64,000 nucleotides of DNA. Origin: Takakia lepidozioides (lineage: Eukaryota; Streptophyta; Takakiopsida; Takakiales; Takakiaceae). Below the pieces are notes generated by a model. That model had not been told where the DNA came from. It saw nothing but the letters and a program-made list of their open reading frames with translations, and ran no database searches. This document shows, piece by piece, positions 21,140 through 32,100 of the stretch. The translations under genes and the position numbers were made by a program. Where the stretch lies: assembly GCA_030704615.1 (NCBI GenBank), contig CM060732.1, positions 75,621,053 through 75,685,052 of the forward strand, read 5' to 3'. The first letter of the stretch is position 1. Every line of letters begins with the position of its first letter.

Positions 21140-22239
21140 ATGAGCACTTCCGGTATCTCGAAGAATCCATACTGCGCAGTTGTAGCGCCTAGTCGTCAAA
21201 TTGTCGGATCTGTCTTACCAAAGAGTCTCGATGGTGTACCCTCTTTTGATCTGTTGCCTACCGAGATGGGTTCTCCTAAGAAGATAGTAAAAAAATCACG
21301 TGTATCTAAACGCAAGTTACACATAAGACATTCTCATGAGCGCCCAATTCCTATGTATAGGGCAGTAAGTCACCATGAGTTGATAGATACTTCTACTAAC
21401 TGTCATAACCCTGAGGTTACAATTCTTGGGGCACACGATATATATGGAGGTGCAGGTGAATCCTGATGCAGCTTTATTGATATTCTTGAGATGTCTTCGA
21501 CAGCGATCCCTCAGTCATTGACGCCAATCACTAATCAAAGCGCACGTGACGAGTTTCATGGTCCATCAAGATGATTTGGCTACAAAGGATCCACAACCTC
21601 TTTTAGTTACAGATGATCTAGTGCCTGTGGTGTCTATGTCGCTTGATGTTGTTCCCTTTTGTACTTCAGTGATCAGTTGTAGATCTAAGGGTTTCATTGA
21701 TTATGTCGAACCTTCTGAGATAGAGCGATTACTAACAAAGTGTGACAATCCTAGTGTTCGTAATGAGCTATGGTGTCGAAACCGCTTCAATGCGTGGAGG
21801 GAACATGTAGGAATTGATACCAAACTTGACATTGAGAGCATTCCCCTTTAGGAACTTGGACAGATCTTGAGTAGATTTTTTCTTATGGTGACAAAAAAAA
21901 TGGAGAAAGGTTCCCCACTGCGTCACTGATGAATCTATCCATGAGCTTCAATAAATCTTGGTGCGTGCACAACAAATCCGTGTGAATACTACAGGTGCCT
22001 TGGAGTTGTCATTTCAGATCCAGAAGCACCCATTCTTCTTGACTACAAATCACGCTCAAATGACTTCAATGAAGCAAGTCAGCAAGACGTCTGGTGCCAA
22101 TAAGGGTAGGCACAAGGTTGATCGATTGTCGAATGATGATGAACATAAGATCTTCAATCATGCATTCCACCAACCAGCAAATCTTCATGCAGTCCAATTT
22201 TTTTTTGGATTCTACAGTCTAAGCGACGTTACGGTGTGA
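21140..22239 (+). pseudogene. Crypton/DUF3504-like (KCTD1/ZMYM-type) tyrosine recombinase relic
   Basis: Three open segments follow one another: 21140-21466, 21546-21851 and 21958-22239. The second ends with SVRNELWCRNRFNAWREHVG, then DIESIPL, a stop, and ELGQILSRFFLMVTKK. In the next frame this continues with NGERFPTASL. The third has HPFFLTTNHAQMTSMKQVSK, then RLSNDDEHKIF. The order (NxWxxW block, EL..L..F...v.KKnGe.YPp.SL, then MK.l and LS.deE) follows the N-terminal half of the DUF3504 recombinases related to Crypton transposons. Stops and a frame change break it, and the catalytic Arg/His/Tyr part is not seen. I judged this by eye; it could be another family. Confidence 0.5.
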
Positions 22240-22345
22240 CCGGTGAGCCGTGAGCGTGCGGGGCTGACGTGGCGTGAGCACAGGCTGACGCATTGGCGTG
22301 AGCCCACGCTCACGTTACGTCAGCGCGAGCGGAGGCCACGTCAGC
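22225..22345. repeat. GC-rich imperfect inverted repeat
   Basis: GCTGACGTGGC at 22263-22273 is the exact reverse complement of GCCACGTCAGC at 22335-22345. Several GTGAGC/GCTCAC pairs lie between them (for example GGCGTGAGCCCACGCTCAC). The stretch is far richer in G+C than its surroundings. Confidence 0.7.
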
Positions 22346-22559
22346 AAATGCCAGAGGACGGACAGGTCGAAAAAGGGTACCTATTCGCGTTGGACCTATA
22401 TTCGTGGGAATAGGCATGTACAATATGATGAAATTAGACCCCAATATAAAAGAAGAGCCCATGACTTCAATTAATAGGTAGGACTATGAACTGCCGACCT
22501 ATGCTCCACATGGAAAATAAAACGACACATCCACCATCTTCAAAGACATTTAAGACATT

Positions 22560-22701
22560 GCAGAAATGGTGTGCTTCGAAGCAAACTGTTTTTGCCCCAC
22601 CCAAAAGGTTCCTTTTAGGTGTTTTTCGACAATAGAAAACATATAGGGTATTTTAAAGTGATTGATGTGGAGCATAAAATGGTGTGCTTCGAAGCACACC
22701 G
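22560..22701. repeat. Direct repeat carrying a palindrome
   Basis: ATGGTGTGCTTCGAAGCA occurs at about 22566 and 22679. The second copy is part of a perfect 20-bp palindrome, GGTGTGCTTCGAAGCACACC (22681-22700). Both are followed by a T run and a C-rich stretch. Confidence 0.8.
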
Positions 22702-23507
22702 TTTTTTCCCCCACCCCGGGGAAGTTACTCTCTATCACTTGTATAGGGCATGTGAGATAAATGGGTATTTGTAGGGGGGTATTACTTGTATTTTGGGTAT
22801 TTTTTAGTACCCTATAATTATAAAATTTTATAATATGGTGAATTTTTGTTATGCTATTTTAATTATATATTTTTTGTTTCAAGGTATAAACGTTCTACGC
22901 TCTATCAGAAGTCATAGTGACTCAACTAATAACCAAGTCTATATCTATCCATTTGTTGTCGCTATGGTCACATTTGAATTTTAAATTGTCCTCTAGATTT
23001 TGAGTAGTTTAATAACACCATAATTGGTGTGGTTGGTCTATTTAGGAGATCAATAGGCTGTCACGATATCCCCCACCTGCTCCCTGCCTTCCTTCTCATT
23101 TTTTGAATCCTACTTAGCCACCATTTTCCCTCATCTACATCAATAGCTATGGATGTTGGCACACCTTGGCGACTCCCCTTAGCTTTATTTCTTCGCAGAG
23201 CTGCCTTGACAAAGTAGGATTGTGTTGTGGATACCCTATGGTATTTTCCACAGGTATTATCTCAACTCTATAGTAATCTTAAAAAATAAAATAAAATGAG
23301 TCATTATTTTTTTTCATTATTTTAGACCCTATATTAATTTAATTCCGTGATCACAACATAATGTACCATTTATTAATTTTCAATGTTTTTAATTTTTTAT
23401 CTTTTCAAAATAAATTGCACCCTATATTTTTTGCACGTCGGTTGGAAATATTTGGAGTTGCAAATATTTGGAAGTGACTTCCCGGGTGCCCCACCAAAAA
23501 GGGGGAG
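22702..23507. repeat. Dispersed repeat, copy 2, flanked by inverted ends
   Basis: Left end TTTTTTCCCCCACCCCGGGG followed by AAGTTACTC; the right end, read in reverse from about 23505, is CCCCCTTTTTGGTGGGGCAC followed by CCGGGAAGTCACT. These are imperfect inverted repeats of about 30 bp. The left 280 bp match copy 1 at 19788-20190. No transposase frame is present, so it is probably a non-autonomous TIR element. Confidence 0.6.
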
Positions 23508-23617
23508 TGGAATTTAACTATCATGGAAATGGTGAACATTAACAATGACTTACTCAGAATCAAGCATAATTCCTATACATGAAACATGTGCAAAACTCGA
23601 AATTTGTTGCATGATAG

Positions 23618-23652
23618 ACTCTAAACCCTAAAACCTAAACCCTAACACTAAG
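23618..23652. repeat. Degenerate telomere-like (CCCTAAA) stretch
   Basis: CTCTAAACCCTAAAACCTAAACCCTAAC-type sequence: three or four imperfect copies of the plant telomere heptamer in an internal position. Confidence 0.6.
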
Positions 23653-24005
23653 TTAGACCCCCAAACCCGAAACCTTGACACCAACCCAAAACCTAAGAGC
23701 CCAACCTGCGACCCCAGACTTCCAGGAGGGGGCATGAAAATGATAACACTCCGTACATGCATACCCGAAGCATGAACACAAGAACGATCCCTATGAAACC
23801 CCTCGAAAGTGTTGTGTGCATCACTGCACACCACTTTGAGTGGCATTTGCGTGAAAAATAAATAAATAAATAAAAAAGTGTGTGGGATGGGCAGACTGCA
23901 GAGAAGTTGTGCACGGAAGAATAGACATGCTCAATACTGTCTCAGTCCTCAAGTTGAATTCAGAAACAGCCAAGTTATGGTGGAATCCCCCCTCTCTCCT
24001 AGCAG

Positions 24006-24866
24006 GTGACAAGGTTTAGGTGTGGTGGGTTCGTCGTGGGCTTAGGCGTCAGCCATGCGTTTATGGACGGCATCGCCATGCAGTTCATAAATGCTTGGGC
24101 TTCTATAGCGCGTGGAGACAGCACCCCTTTGAACGCTCCATTCTTGGACCGCACAATCTTTCGCCCACGATCTCCACCTCAGATTGACTTCCCACACCCT
24201 GAATGGGACGAGATGGATCTCTCTGAAGATCTCTTGGGGGATGATTTTATATACAACTCTTTCTGTTTCACCCGTGAAACCCTCACAAAGTTAAGACGAG
24301 AAATATTGGAAATGCCTGGGGGTTACGTGAGCAAGTGCTCCACTTTTGAGACGCTCGCAGCCCATGTTTGGCGCGCACGCACGAAAGCCCTTGGAATGGA
24401 GGCATCCCAGAAAACCAAACTCCTTGTGGCAGTTGATGTGCGTTCAAAGTTTGTGCCGCAGGTTCCGTCCAACTATGTCGGTAACGCAGTTTATGCAGCT
24501 TGCGCCATGACCACAGCTGGTGAGCTCCTATCCAAGCCTCTGTCTTATGCAGTGGGGCTTATACAAGAAGGGATTGCTTTGATCACCGACAAATACTTGA
24601 GATCCGGAATTGATTACGTTGAGGTCACTAAGAAGATGCCAAGCTTGCTCGGTATGTCATTTACGATTATCGCATGGTCCCGACTGGCGTTCTATGAGAC
24701 TGACTTTGGGTGGGAAAAACCAATTTACTGTGGATCTCTCACTCCAGGGCGTGAGATGGTTGTCTTTACAATGCCAGATGGAAGTGAGGGGGGAGAGAAT
24801 TTGAATGTGGTGATAGGACTGCCTCCGAGAGCTGTGGCCAAGTTTGAAGAGACAATTCACATTTGA
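24006..24866 (+). CDS. BAHD acyltransferase, C-terminal exon only (omega-hydroxyacid feruloyltransferase-like)
   Basis: This is a complete 3' exon. It starts right after a pyrimidine-rich tract and acceptor (CTCTCTCCTAGCAG) and runs 286 codons to TGA. It begins VTRFRCGGFVVGLGVSHAFM, with the catalytic HxxxD motif (HAFMD), and continues through AHVWRARTKAL, KLLVAVDVRSKF, and IDYVEVTKKMPSL. The structural DFGWG motif reads DFGWE. The family transfers acyl groups from CoA thioesters. The closest pattern I recall is the clade acting on omega-hydroxy fatty acids and alcohols for suberin and cutin. No N-terminal exon (about 150 residues) is visible in the 24 kb upstream. Either the gene is 5'-truncated or a very long intron separates the halves. 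The intact frame argues for recent function. Confidence 0.85.
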   Translation: MTRFRCGGFVVGLGVSHAFMDGIAMQFINAWASIARGDSTPLNAPFLDRTIFRPRSPPQIDFPHPEWDEMDLSEDLLGDDFIYNSFCFTRETLTKLRREILEMPGGYVSKCSTFETLAAHVWRARTKALGMEASQKTKLLVAVDVRSKFVPQVPSNYVGNAVYAACAMTTAGELLSKPLSYAVGLIQEGIALITDKYLRSGIDYVEVTKKMPSLLGMSFTIIAWSRLAFYETDFGWEKPIYCGSLTPGREMVVFTMPDGSEGGENLNVVIGLPPRAVAKFEETIHI

Positions 24867-26113
24867 ATAGTCCGTGTGTCAATGCTATCACACCTGCCAC
24901 ATTGGTCAGGCCACATTGGTCAGTCCTTGAGATATAGATGATGTTGCAGCCCAAGGGAAAGCAACATCTACATCCCTTGCCTGAGTAGTATCACTGTTCT
25001 AGCCTACCATAGTCATTCCTTTGCTTTTATTCTTTTAGGCTTGTTTATCCACAGGAAGGGAGGTCAGCTCTGGATGGTTCATCTGATCCATATACTTGCA
25101 TGGTTCACCTTCTTGATTTGGCTGTCACTTTCCTTCTTTCATTGCTGCCTGGTTGTGATGCCTGGTAGGTGGTGCCTCATGATCCTCGCCACTTGACCTT
25201 CCCTTCAGCATGTACTTGACACTGAAAGCTACTCACATGCACATTTGTCATGCCTATGTTATTTCTCCCAAATGCTCCTTGTCGTATGTTCATTTCCTCT
25301 AGTTCTATAATGCTCTTCACAATTTCTTCATGAACTCAACTCAACACAGCAAGGGACACCATCTTATCACTCCATCACTTTACTGCACTCCGCTTCCATG
25401 TTCAACCTCAACTCCCAGCAGAAAGAGAGCTCCTACTGCCTTCCTCTCCGGCTGGATTCCCTTCAGCCATCCTTACCCACCGGACGGTGTGCTACTCCCT
25501 CACTAATTCTCCATTCTAGTGCCATGTGATTAATTACTAAGATAATTTACTGCAAGACTGAGGGTGTTCCTTCCCCTCTCAACTTGCTTGGATACAACAC
25601 AAGTCTTGGGGTTTATGGTTTCGGGTTCTGGATAAGGGCAAGCAAGTCCGTGCTGACATCATCAAAGCTGAAATTGTGCCAAGACCGTCATCATCAGTCG
25701 AGCAAAGAATCACGAAAAGCCAATGCTTGTGGTCACAATTCTGTCTTGTCCGACTTTGCAATTGGTTTTAGCATTGCCGCATAGGGACTAGGCACGTGGG
25801 GAGAAAGTTTTCTTTGTTGCACACTCTTTGATGACTCCCCCTGTTCAATCATCTTCTGCGATCATCCCAAACATGCAATTACCTCTCTTACTTTACCGCC
25901 TCACTTGCAACCAGTAACAAACATGTGACATTATTGTTTGAGAAGCTTCTCTTTCCGCGAGGAAACACCAGATTGTAAGCTCTTTCGCAAGCCTACATTC
26001 TCCTAGCCTCCTCCCACAGCCCAAATGCTCGTTGATAGGATCTTTCTTGGAAAATTGCAAAACACATCTGCAGCAACACTTGCATGAAATGCAACATGAA
26101 TGATGCGACATAC
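24867..26113. other. No gene recognised; 3' flanks of the BAHD exon and the PIBF1-like gene
   Basis: Convergent 3' region. It may hold the BAHD 3' UTR and a last, unrecognised exon of the PIBF1-like gene on the minus strand. Confidence 0.45.
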
Positions 26114-29100
26114 CTGGGTCTCGCCATGAAACACCTGTGGTATCTTTTCAGTTTGCATCTGGTATTCTACCCTTCCTGTGTTGTGTGATGTTGCCTTCTT
26201 TGTTTGTAACATGATTTGCTGCAACTTTCGGGAAGCAGTGATTGTTTTCAGTTCATTGTCACCAATAACAACCCCTTTCTCCTGCAGCAACTTCTGTAGG
26301 TTCTCAACAGAGCCCCGCGCTTGTAGCAACTTCCGGATGTCCTGTTGCAGATTCTGCAATCGATGGCTCACATTCTCCTTCTCCTGCACTATATCTCTGT
26401 TCCAAAACTGTGATAAGCCAGCCGACATTCACATTCATAACTTCCAGTAGGCTTGAAATGGCAAATCATGGTTTGTTTGTCAATTTGCCAGTTATGAGCC
26501 AGGCAGGAAAAGAAATAAGTATTCTTGCATTGCCCGCATGCATCCACTATTGGATAACTCGAATCCTGATGCATCAAATGCTAAGTTTCTTCCCAGTGAC
26601 TGTCTTGTTGAATCAGCCAGGTCGCATGGAATTGCTGTGCTCAATTGTTTGGTAACAACTCTGCTTCAACGGACAATGTGTCAGGTTTGAGAAGGGAGGC
26701 TTGCAAGAGTAGTGATCTGCAAAGCTACAGGTTTAGTATTGAGCTAACCTCTGGTCCTCAGTTTCTTTCGCAATGTAGTACACTAGTTATGTCAATGTGC
26801 CCTCCCTCCTTTGAATTTTGGAGCAGATTAGGGGTCTTGTGTCTCCACAGACAGAAAAAGAGGGTGCAGAGTTTCATGCAGGTGGCAGAATGCAAAGTAC
26901 AGGAGGGTATAAGTAAGGGGTGTGGTACTTCAGCTGAGTCTCAAGGTCTTTTTTCTCCTCTACAGTTGCCCTCAATTTGCCTTCACTGCTTAGGATAGCG
27001 TTCACCAGATAAGCCTGGGGCTGATGCACAAATTTTGTCTGCGTCTTGGCTTGGAACAACTGCCAGATAGATACAGGCATGTCAGAATCACTCTTCTCGT
27101 CTGTAGTCCTACTGTCTCCCATAGGCTCTTGGGGCTTCCTGTGGAAGTTGCTTCTGCTTCTTGTTTCTGGGGCTCTTTTGTACCATAAGCTCTTAGGGCT
27201 TTCTGTGGACGTTAATCTTACCCCTGCCACTATTCTGTCCTATTCTAACCAGGAAAACAGGTCTGTTGCAAGAAGCCAACGGAAATCACAGGTTATGAGC
27301 ATGTCATTTTCGATGCAATGGAAGGGACTTGATGGGCTGACCTCCTCCTCTTTCTTGTGAGCCTTCTCCTGCAGCTCAGCGTTTTCTTTCTCCAAAGCTC
27401 TTACAGCGTTCTGCAGTTCAATACAGCTTATTGCAAAGCTCAAGCCTTGCCTTGATTGGTCCTGAAGGTGGTTATCAGGAAATCCCAGTGGTAGATTTGT
27501 AAATCTTCTCTCCTCTATCTTGCCTAACCCCTCCTTCATAATCTCTTCTCTGTCCTCCATACCTGCCCACCCTCCCAACAGGAGAAGAGATGTTGGAGAT
27601 CCTCCCAACACTGCTCCTAACCCAGTCGTACACTTGAGCTTGAACACATACTCCTCTTTCTGATAAAATCTGTCATTTCCAAGAGGGTGAGAAACCAAGG
27701 GACAGATAATAGATTTCAGAAAAGTATTTAGGTCTAGAACATGTTGGGAGACAAGAGGAACTGGGACCTTGCGTTTGGGACATCTTCTGTGACCTTACAA
27801 CTCCCCCTTTGTGACTCTCATACAAATCAAGGCGATTCCGAGTGACCTGCAGCTCCTCCTTGAGCTCCTGCAATGGGATCTTCACTTCCAAGGCATGATA
27901 CTGTTCAGTCAAGATCTGCCACCCAGACACAGAACAGAAGTAGAGTAATAGTGTGATTCCCAATGACTGTCTGTCCAGAGCGGGTGAATCCTGTAGTATA
28001 AAATCTCTTTTGGCACTTGAAAGGCTTGCCTTCACAAATGAATAGGTGGTAGTTACGGTATAGTACAGAAGCTAGTGAGCAGCAGCTCTCTTGCTTCCCA
28101 AGGAACACATGAGGACTGACCTTAACCTTAGCAGCCAAGGCCTCATTTTCAACCATGGTCTGTGCAAGGGCACTTTTGGTCTCATCAAGAACCACCTTCA
28201 GCCGGTCTAGTTCAAAGTCCTTGATTTTTATAGCACTGTGATCCCCTGTTTGTTTTGCATCCATCACTCTCTGGAGCTCTCGGTACCTGTGCGCACACAC
28301 ACCCAAAAGGATTGGACCTACTTGTCTTATAAGATTTCCAGTTTCATACCAGGTCATCTTTCCCATTCAGACATACCTGAAAATCTTCTCGTCACTTACT
28401 ATTGAGAGCACGTAAGATTATGCCAAGATCACAAGTCTAAACGAGACACAAACACAATGAAAGGTCTTAAGTTAGGTTCAAATGATGGTGCAAAAAGGCT
28501 TCTTCACATTGGTTCCAAGTCGTGTTTCTGGACAAGATCAGACCCTCAACAAAAGTGAGATGAAATGTAACACGAGATAATCAACAATTTGAGGCAGAGC
28601 ATGCTGTGGCTAAGAGTGAGGTGTTACTTTGCGAGAAGCTCATCATATGCAGCTTTACTGTCTCGCAATTCAGCCTGAGCCCTCTCCGCCTCAGATAATG
28701 CGCCATCCCTCATGTCACGAAATGTCCTGCATGTCCAGCTCCTTGAGGTTGTAATACATTCTTACAGTAACCTCCCAACCCTCTACACACACAGGATGCC
28801 AAGATCAGTAGCAAAAGCCCCAGACTGACAAGGGAATGGAGGAGAGAGAGAGAGATACTAGAGAATACGGAAGAGCATAGTGGAAAGCATAAATTGACGT
28901 GTGAGCAAATGTGATAGTAGAAAGTAGCCTACCGCACTTTCTCATCGGCAACTAGAGTGGCCTCCTTTCGAATTGTCTCAATGTCCTGATTTGCACGCTC
29001 TTGCAATCGGGACAGTTCACCCTGCGAGCAAACAAAATCATTGTAAACATGGCCATAGCTTGGTGACGTGTGACAAGATTGGAATGAACCTGGGCTTCCC

Positions 29101-32100
29101 TCGATTCTTCCACCACCTCTTCTCTCCCATCATGTATTGAGGAATACCTGAAGGCGCTGCTCATTAGCAGCTTGCGAGTCCTTGTTGTCTGCCAAGACTT
29201 TATTATAGAGTTCTTGACGTGCTCGCTTTACATCCCGCAGCTTCTCATGCTGACGCTCCAGCTCCATTTCCAGCTTCTTCACTTGGTCTGACTGTGTTTT
29301 GACCTCTCTGCTTAGGTATATCTGCGAAGCATTCCACTTGAAACTTGACCATCAGGACCAGTCTGTGCCAAATAGGTGAAGTGGGTCACCTTTGTCTCAA
29401 ACCAACCATTTGAGGCACATAGTGTGCACAAGGGTCCGGAGAAGAACACTAGCCTGATTCCCAAGCACCAGGTCAGAGCTCTCAAAATGCATTTGCTTGC
29501 ATGTGCGACTGCACTTAAAACCAACATATACTGCTCATTGTTTGAAGAAATACACACTCTTGCTTCTGCTTTTGCACCTCACCTATTTATTTCAAGGAGA
29601 GATCGTTACAACAGTGTCATTTGTATGAGAGACTGAGTTGATAACGGCTGACTATCGATGTTCTGGCTAGTAACAGTTCACACTCCACTGTCCCGACTTG
29701 TGCAAAACAACTTTAGCATAATGTTTAAGTGAAATTTTTTGGACTCGAGCTTTTTCTTCTGATAGTTCCCATGTCTGTCACTCAATGAGAGCTGACTCCC
29801 ACATGACGAGGTCCCCACATGCACAGCAAATCACATAGCAGGTTTGGAGCACCAAAATGTGCAAAGGGTATCAATGTAGGACATTTCAAATTTGCAACTT
29901 GCAAAATCTTGTCATGTATAAGCTACGACCCGAATGAATGACAGCAAAGTATATTAGTGTAGGTCTCACAAAGACCTTGTCCATGCTAAGGAGCTCCACA
30001 GTATGATCTTTGTCTTTGATGAGCCCCAGAAAACGTTCCTTCTCTTCTGCAGTTACTTGTATTGTGGCTGCCATTATTGCTTTCTTGTTCTCTGCATCAA
30101 TATTGCTCTGCTCCAATGTATCCAGTTTCGCTTTCACCTGTGGCATCAAAGCCAAACCACTTAATTATGTTGAAATAATGTTGAATTGGTACCTGACGCA
30201 AATTGATGTCAGTCATTCATAACATGCTGAACAGGCCTTTCTATAATCACTGGAGGATGCAAATGATCTGCTCTGTCTATCGTGATTCCAATGATGTGAC
30301 TTTTTGTAAGGACTAACTGGGGATATTCTGGTGCTACAAGCATGTCCTCATCCATTAGTTCAGTGCATTCTCCTAGAACTAGTGTAATCAAGGCCATACT
30401 TTAAGACAGGAAGAGGCTAGCTGGCCCATTGAGCTCTGAATTTGCATTCCCATATGTTAAGTGCCATAATCTTAGACCTGCATGCTTATCTCAGCTGCCT
30501 GGATCAGGCTTTTGGCTTTGCGGCCTTTTGATGTAGCTGGATCCCTTGCAAAGTCATTACCTTAACCACTCTCCCCTAGTCATACTGCAAACAGTGTGTC
30601 TGGTTTCTGACCTGTGGGTCAGCATATTTAAGCTTGTAAAAGTTGTGATCAAGGTTTTTCGCACCCCATCACAGAGTAGCAGTACAATGTTTACACTTTG
30701 GAGGTTTATGAGGTACAATACTTCATCATACAGGGCGCCTTTAGCTGTCAGCAACTCAATGTGCACGAGGGCATCGCGGGTCTCAGCCTCTAGCCGTTCA
30801 TTCCGGGCTTGGGTAGCACTGAGTTCGATGTCCATCTCATGACACTCAGCTGCATGGTTAGCTGCCACTCGCTGTGCGTCTCGCATGAGCTTCTGCACTT
30901 CATCATTTGCTCGTGTCAAGGCCTCCCTGCATGTGTCGATTTAGCCACACATCCTAAGTTCCTCACATTTCTTTAGCCCAGGTGTGATGCTTTTGGTTGA
31001 CAAGCTGCTTCATCCATTCAGCAGAAGGGCTTCTAATAAGATTGTTGATTGATAAGGGACTTTATTTGCCTAATAACCTACATTTTCCTTGAAATACATT
31101 TTCCTTGAAATCTTCCACTGTGATCTATTTGGAGGAACTTTCGGAGTCTTGAACTCTCCTCTGGTCACCTGCAGCACAGTCTAGTAATCCCAAGAAGGTA
31201 AAAAAATACACTTAAACATACCTTGAGATGTCTCGTGATTTTCGGAGTTCCTGAAGTTCTTTCCGGTATTTGAAAAACGTTTCAAAGGCCATAACCAATA
31301 TATGTTCTCTTGCAGTTCTCCGGTTCTGTGGGATGGCTTTAAGCTCCATATATCTGCAATCAGTTGTGCAAACCTGAGATTGCTGTCCAAGTTTGTTTCC
31401 CCAACTTATCTTAATCATCCCAAGCAAGAGATTCTGATTGCCGAATTTGCACTGAATTTTGCAATCAGGAAATGAAAGCTTCCAGACTTGTAATTTGATG
31501 CCCAGCAGAGTACTGGCTGGAGTGATCAAAATCTGCAACTGCGCTTACAAAAGACCATGATAGTGGTACCATTGGTGGTGTCCACACGGTGCAGAGGGTG
31601 ACGGAGATGCAGAATTTACACATCTCACGGTGCCCTCCCACAATGGGCTACATAAGGTACCAAAGTATGAAGGCATGAGAAAGCGGTCTACCTACTCACC
31701 GTGTCCTTTGCTTGACAACACAGAAGCATAGATTTGAACTTCCAGAATCTGCCAGTATGCTCTTATGAGGTGTCAGGACTCAAACGAGTTGACAAACAAG
31801 AGTTCAAAGACGTGTGTGCAGAGCAGGCTCTTATGGGGTGCATGCAGAGCATGGCTTGAACTCTCTCTGCTCCCTCTGGTACCCGTGGTGGTGTCTGAAT
31901 GGTGCAAGGAGTGATCTTGAAAACATAGAACAGAAGCATATATTTGAACTTTCAAAATTTATGAGGTATTCATTCCAGTCTGCTCTTATGAAGGGTACCG
32001 ACTCAAAAGAGTTGACAGCGAAAATTGTGCTTGAACCGGACTCTTATGGGGTGCATACAGAGCAACACTTGAACTCGATCTTCTCCCTCTGGTTGTTAGA

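Noticed and set aside
23618-23652. Chromosome end or fusion site
   Set aside because: Only a few degenerate heptamers; too short to argue for a fused telomere.
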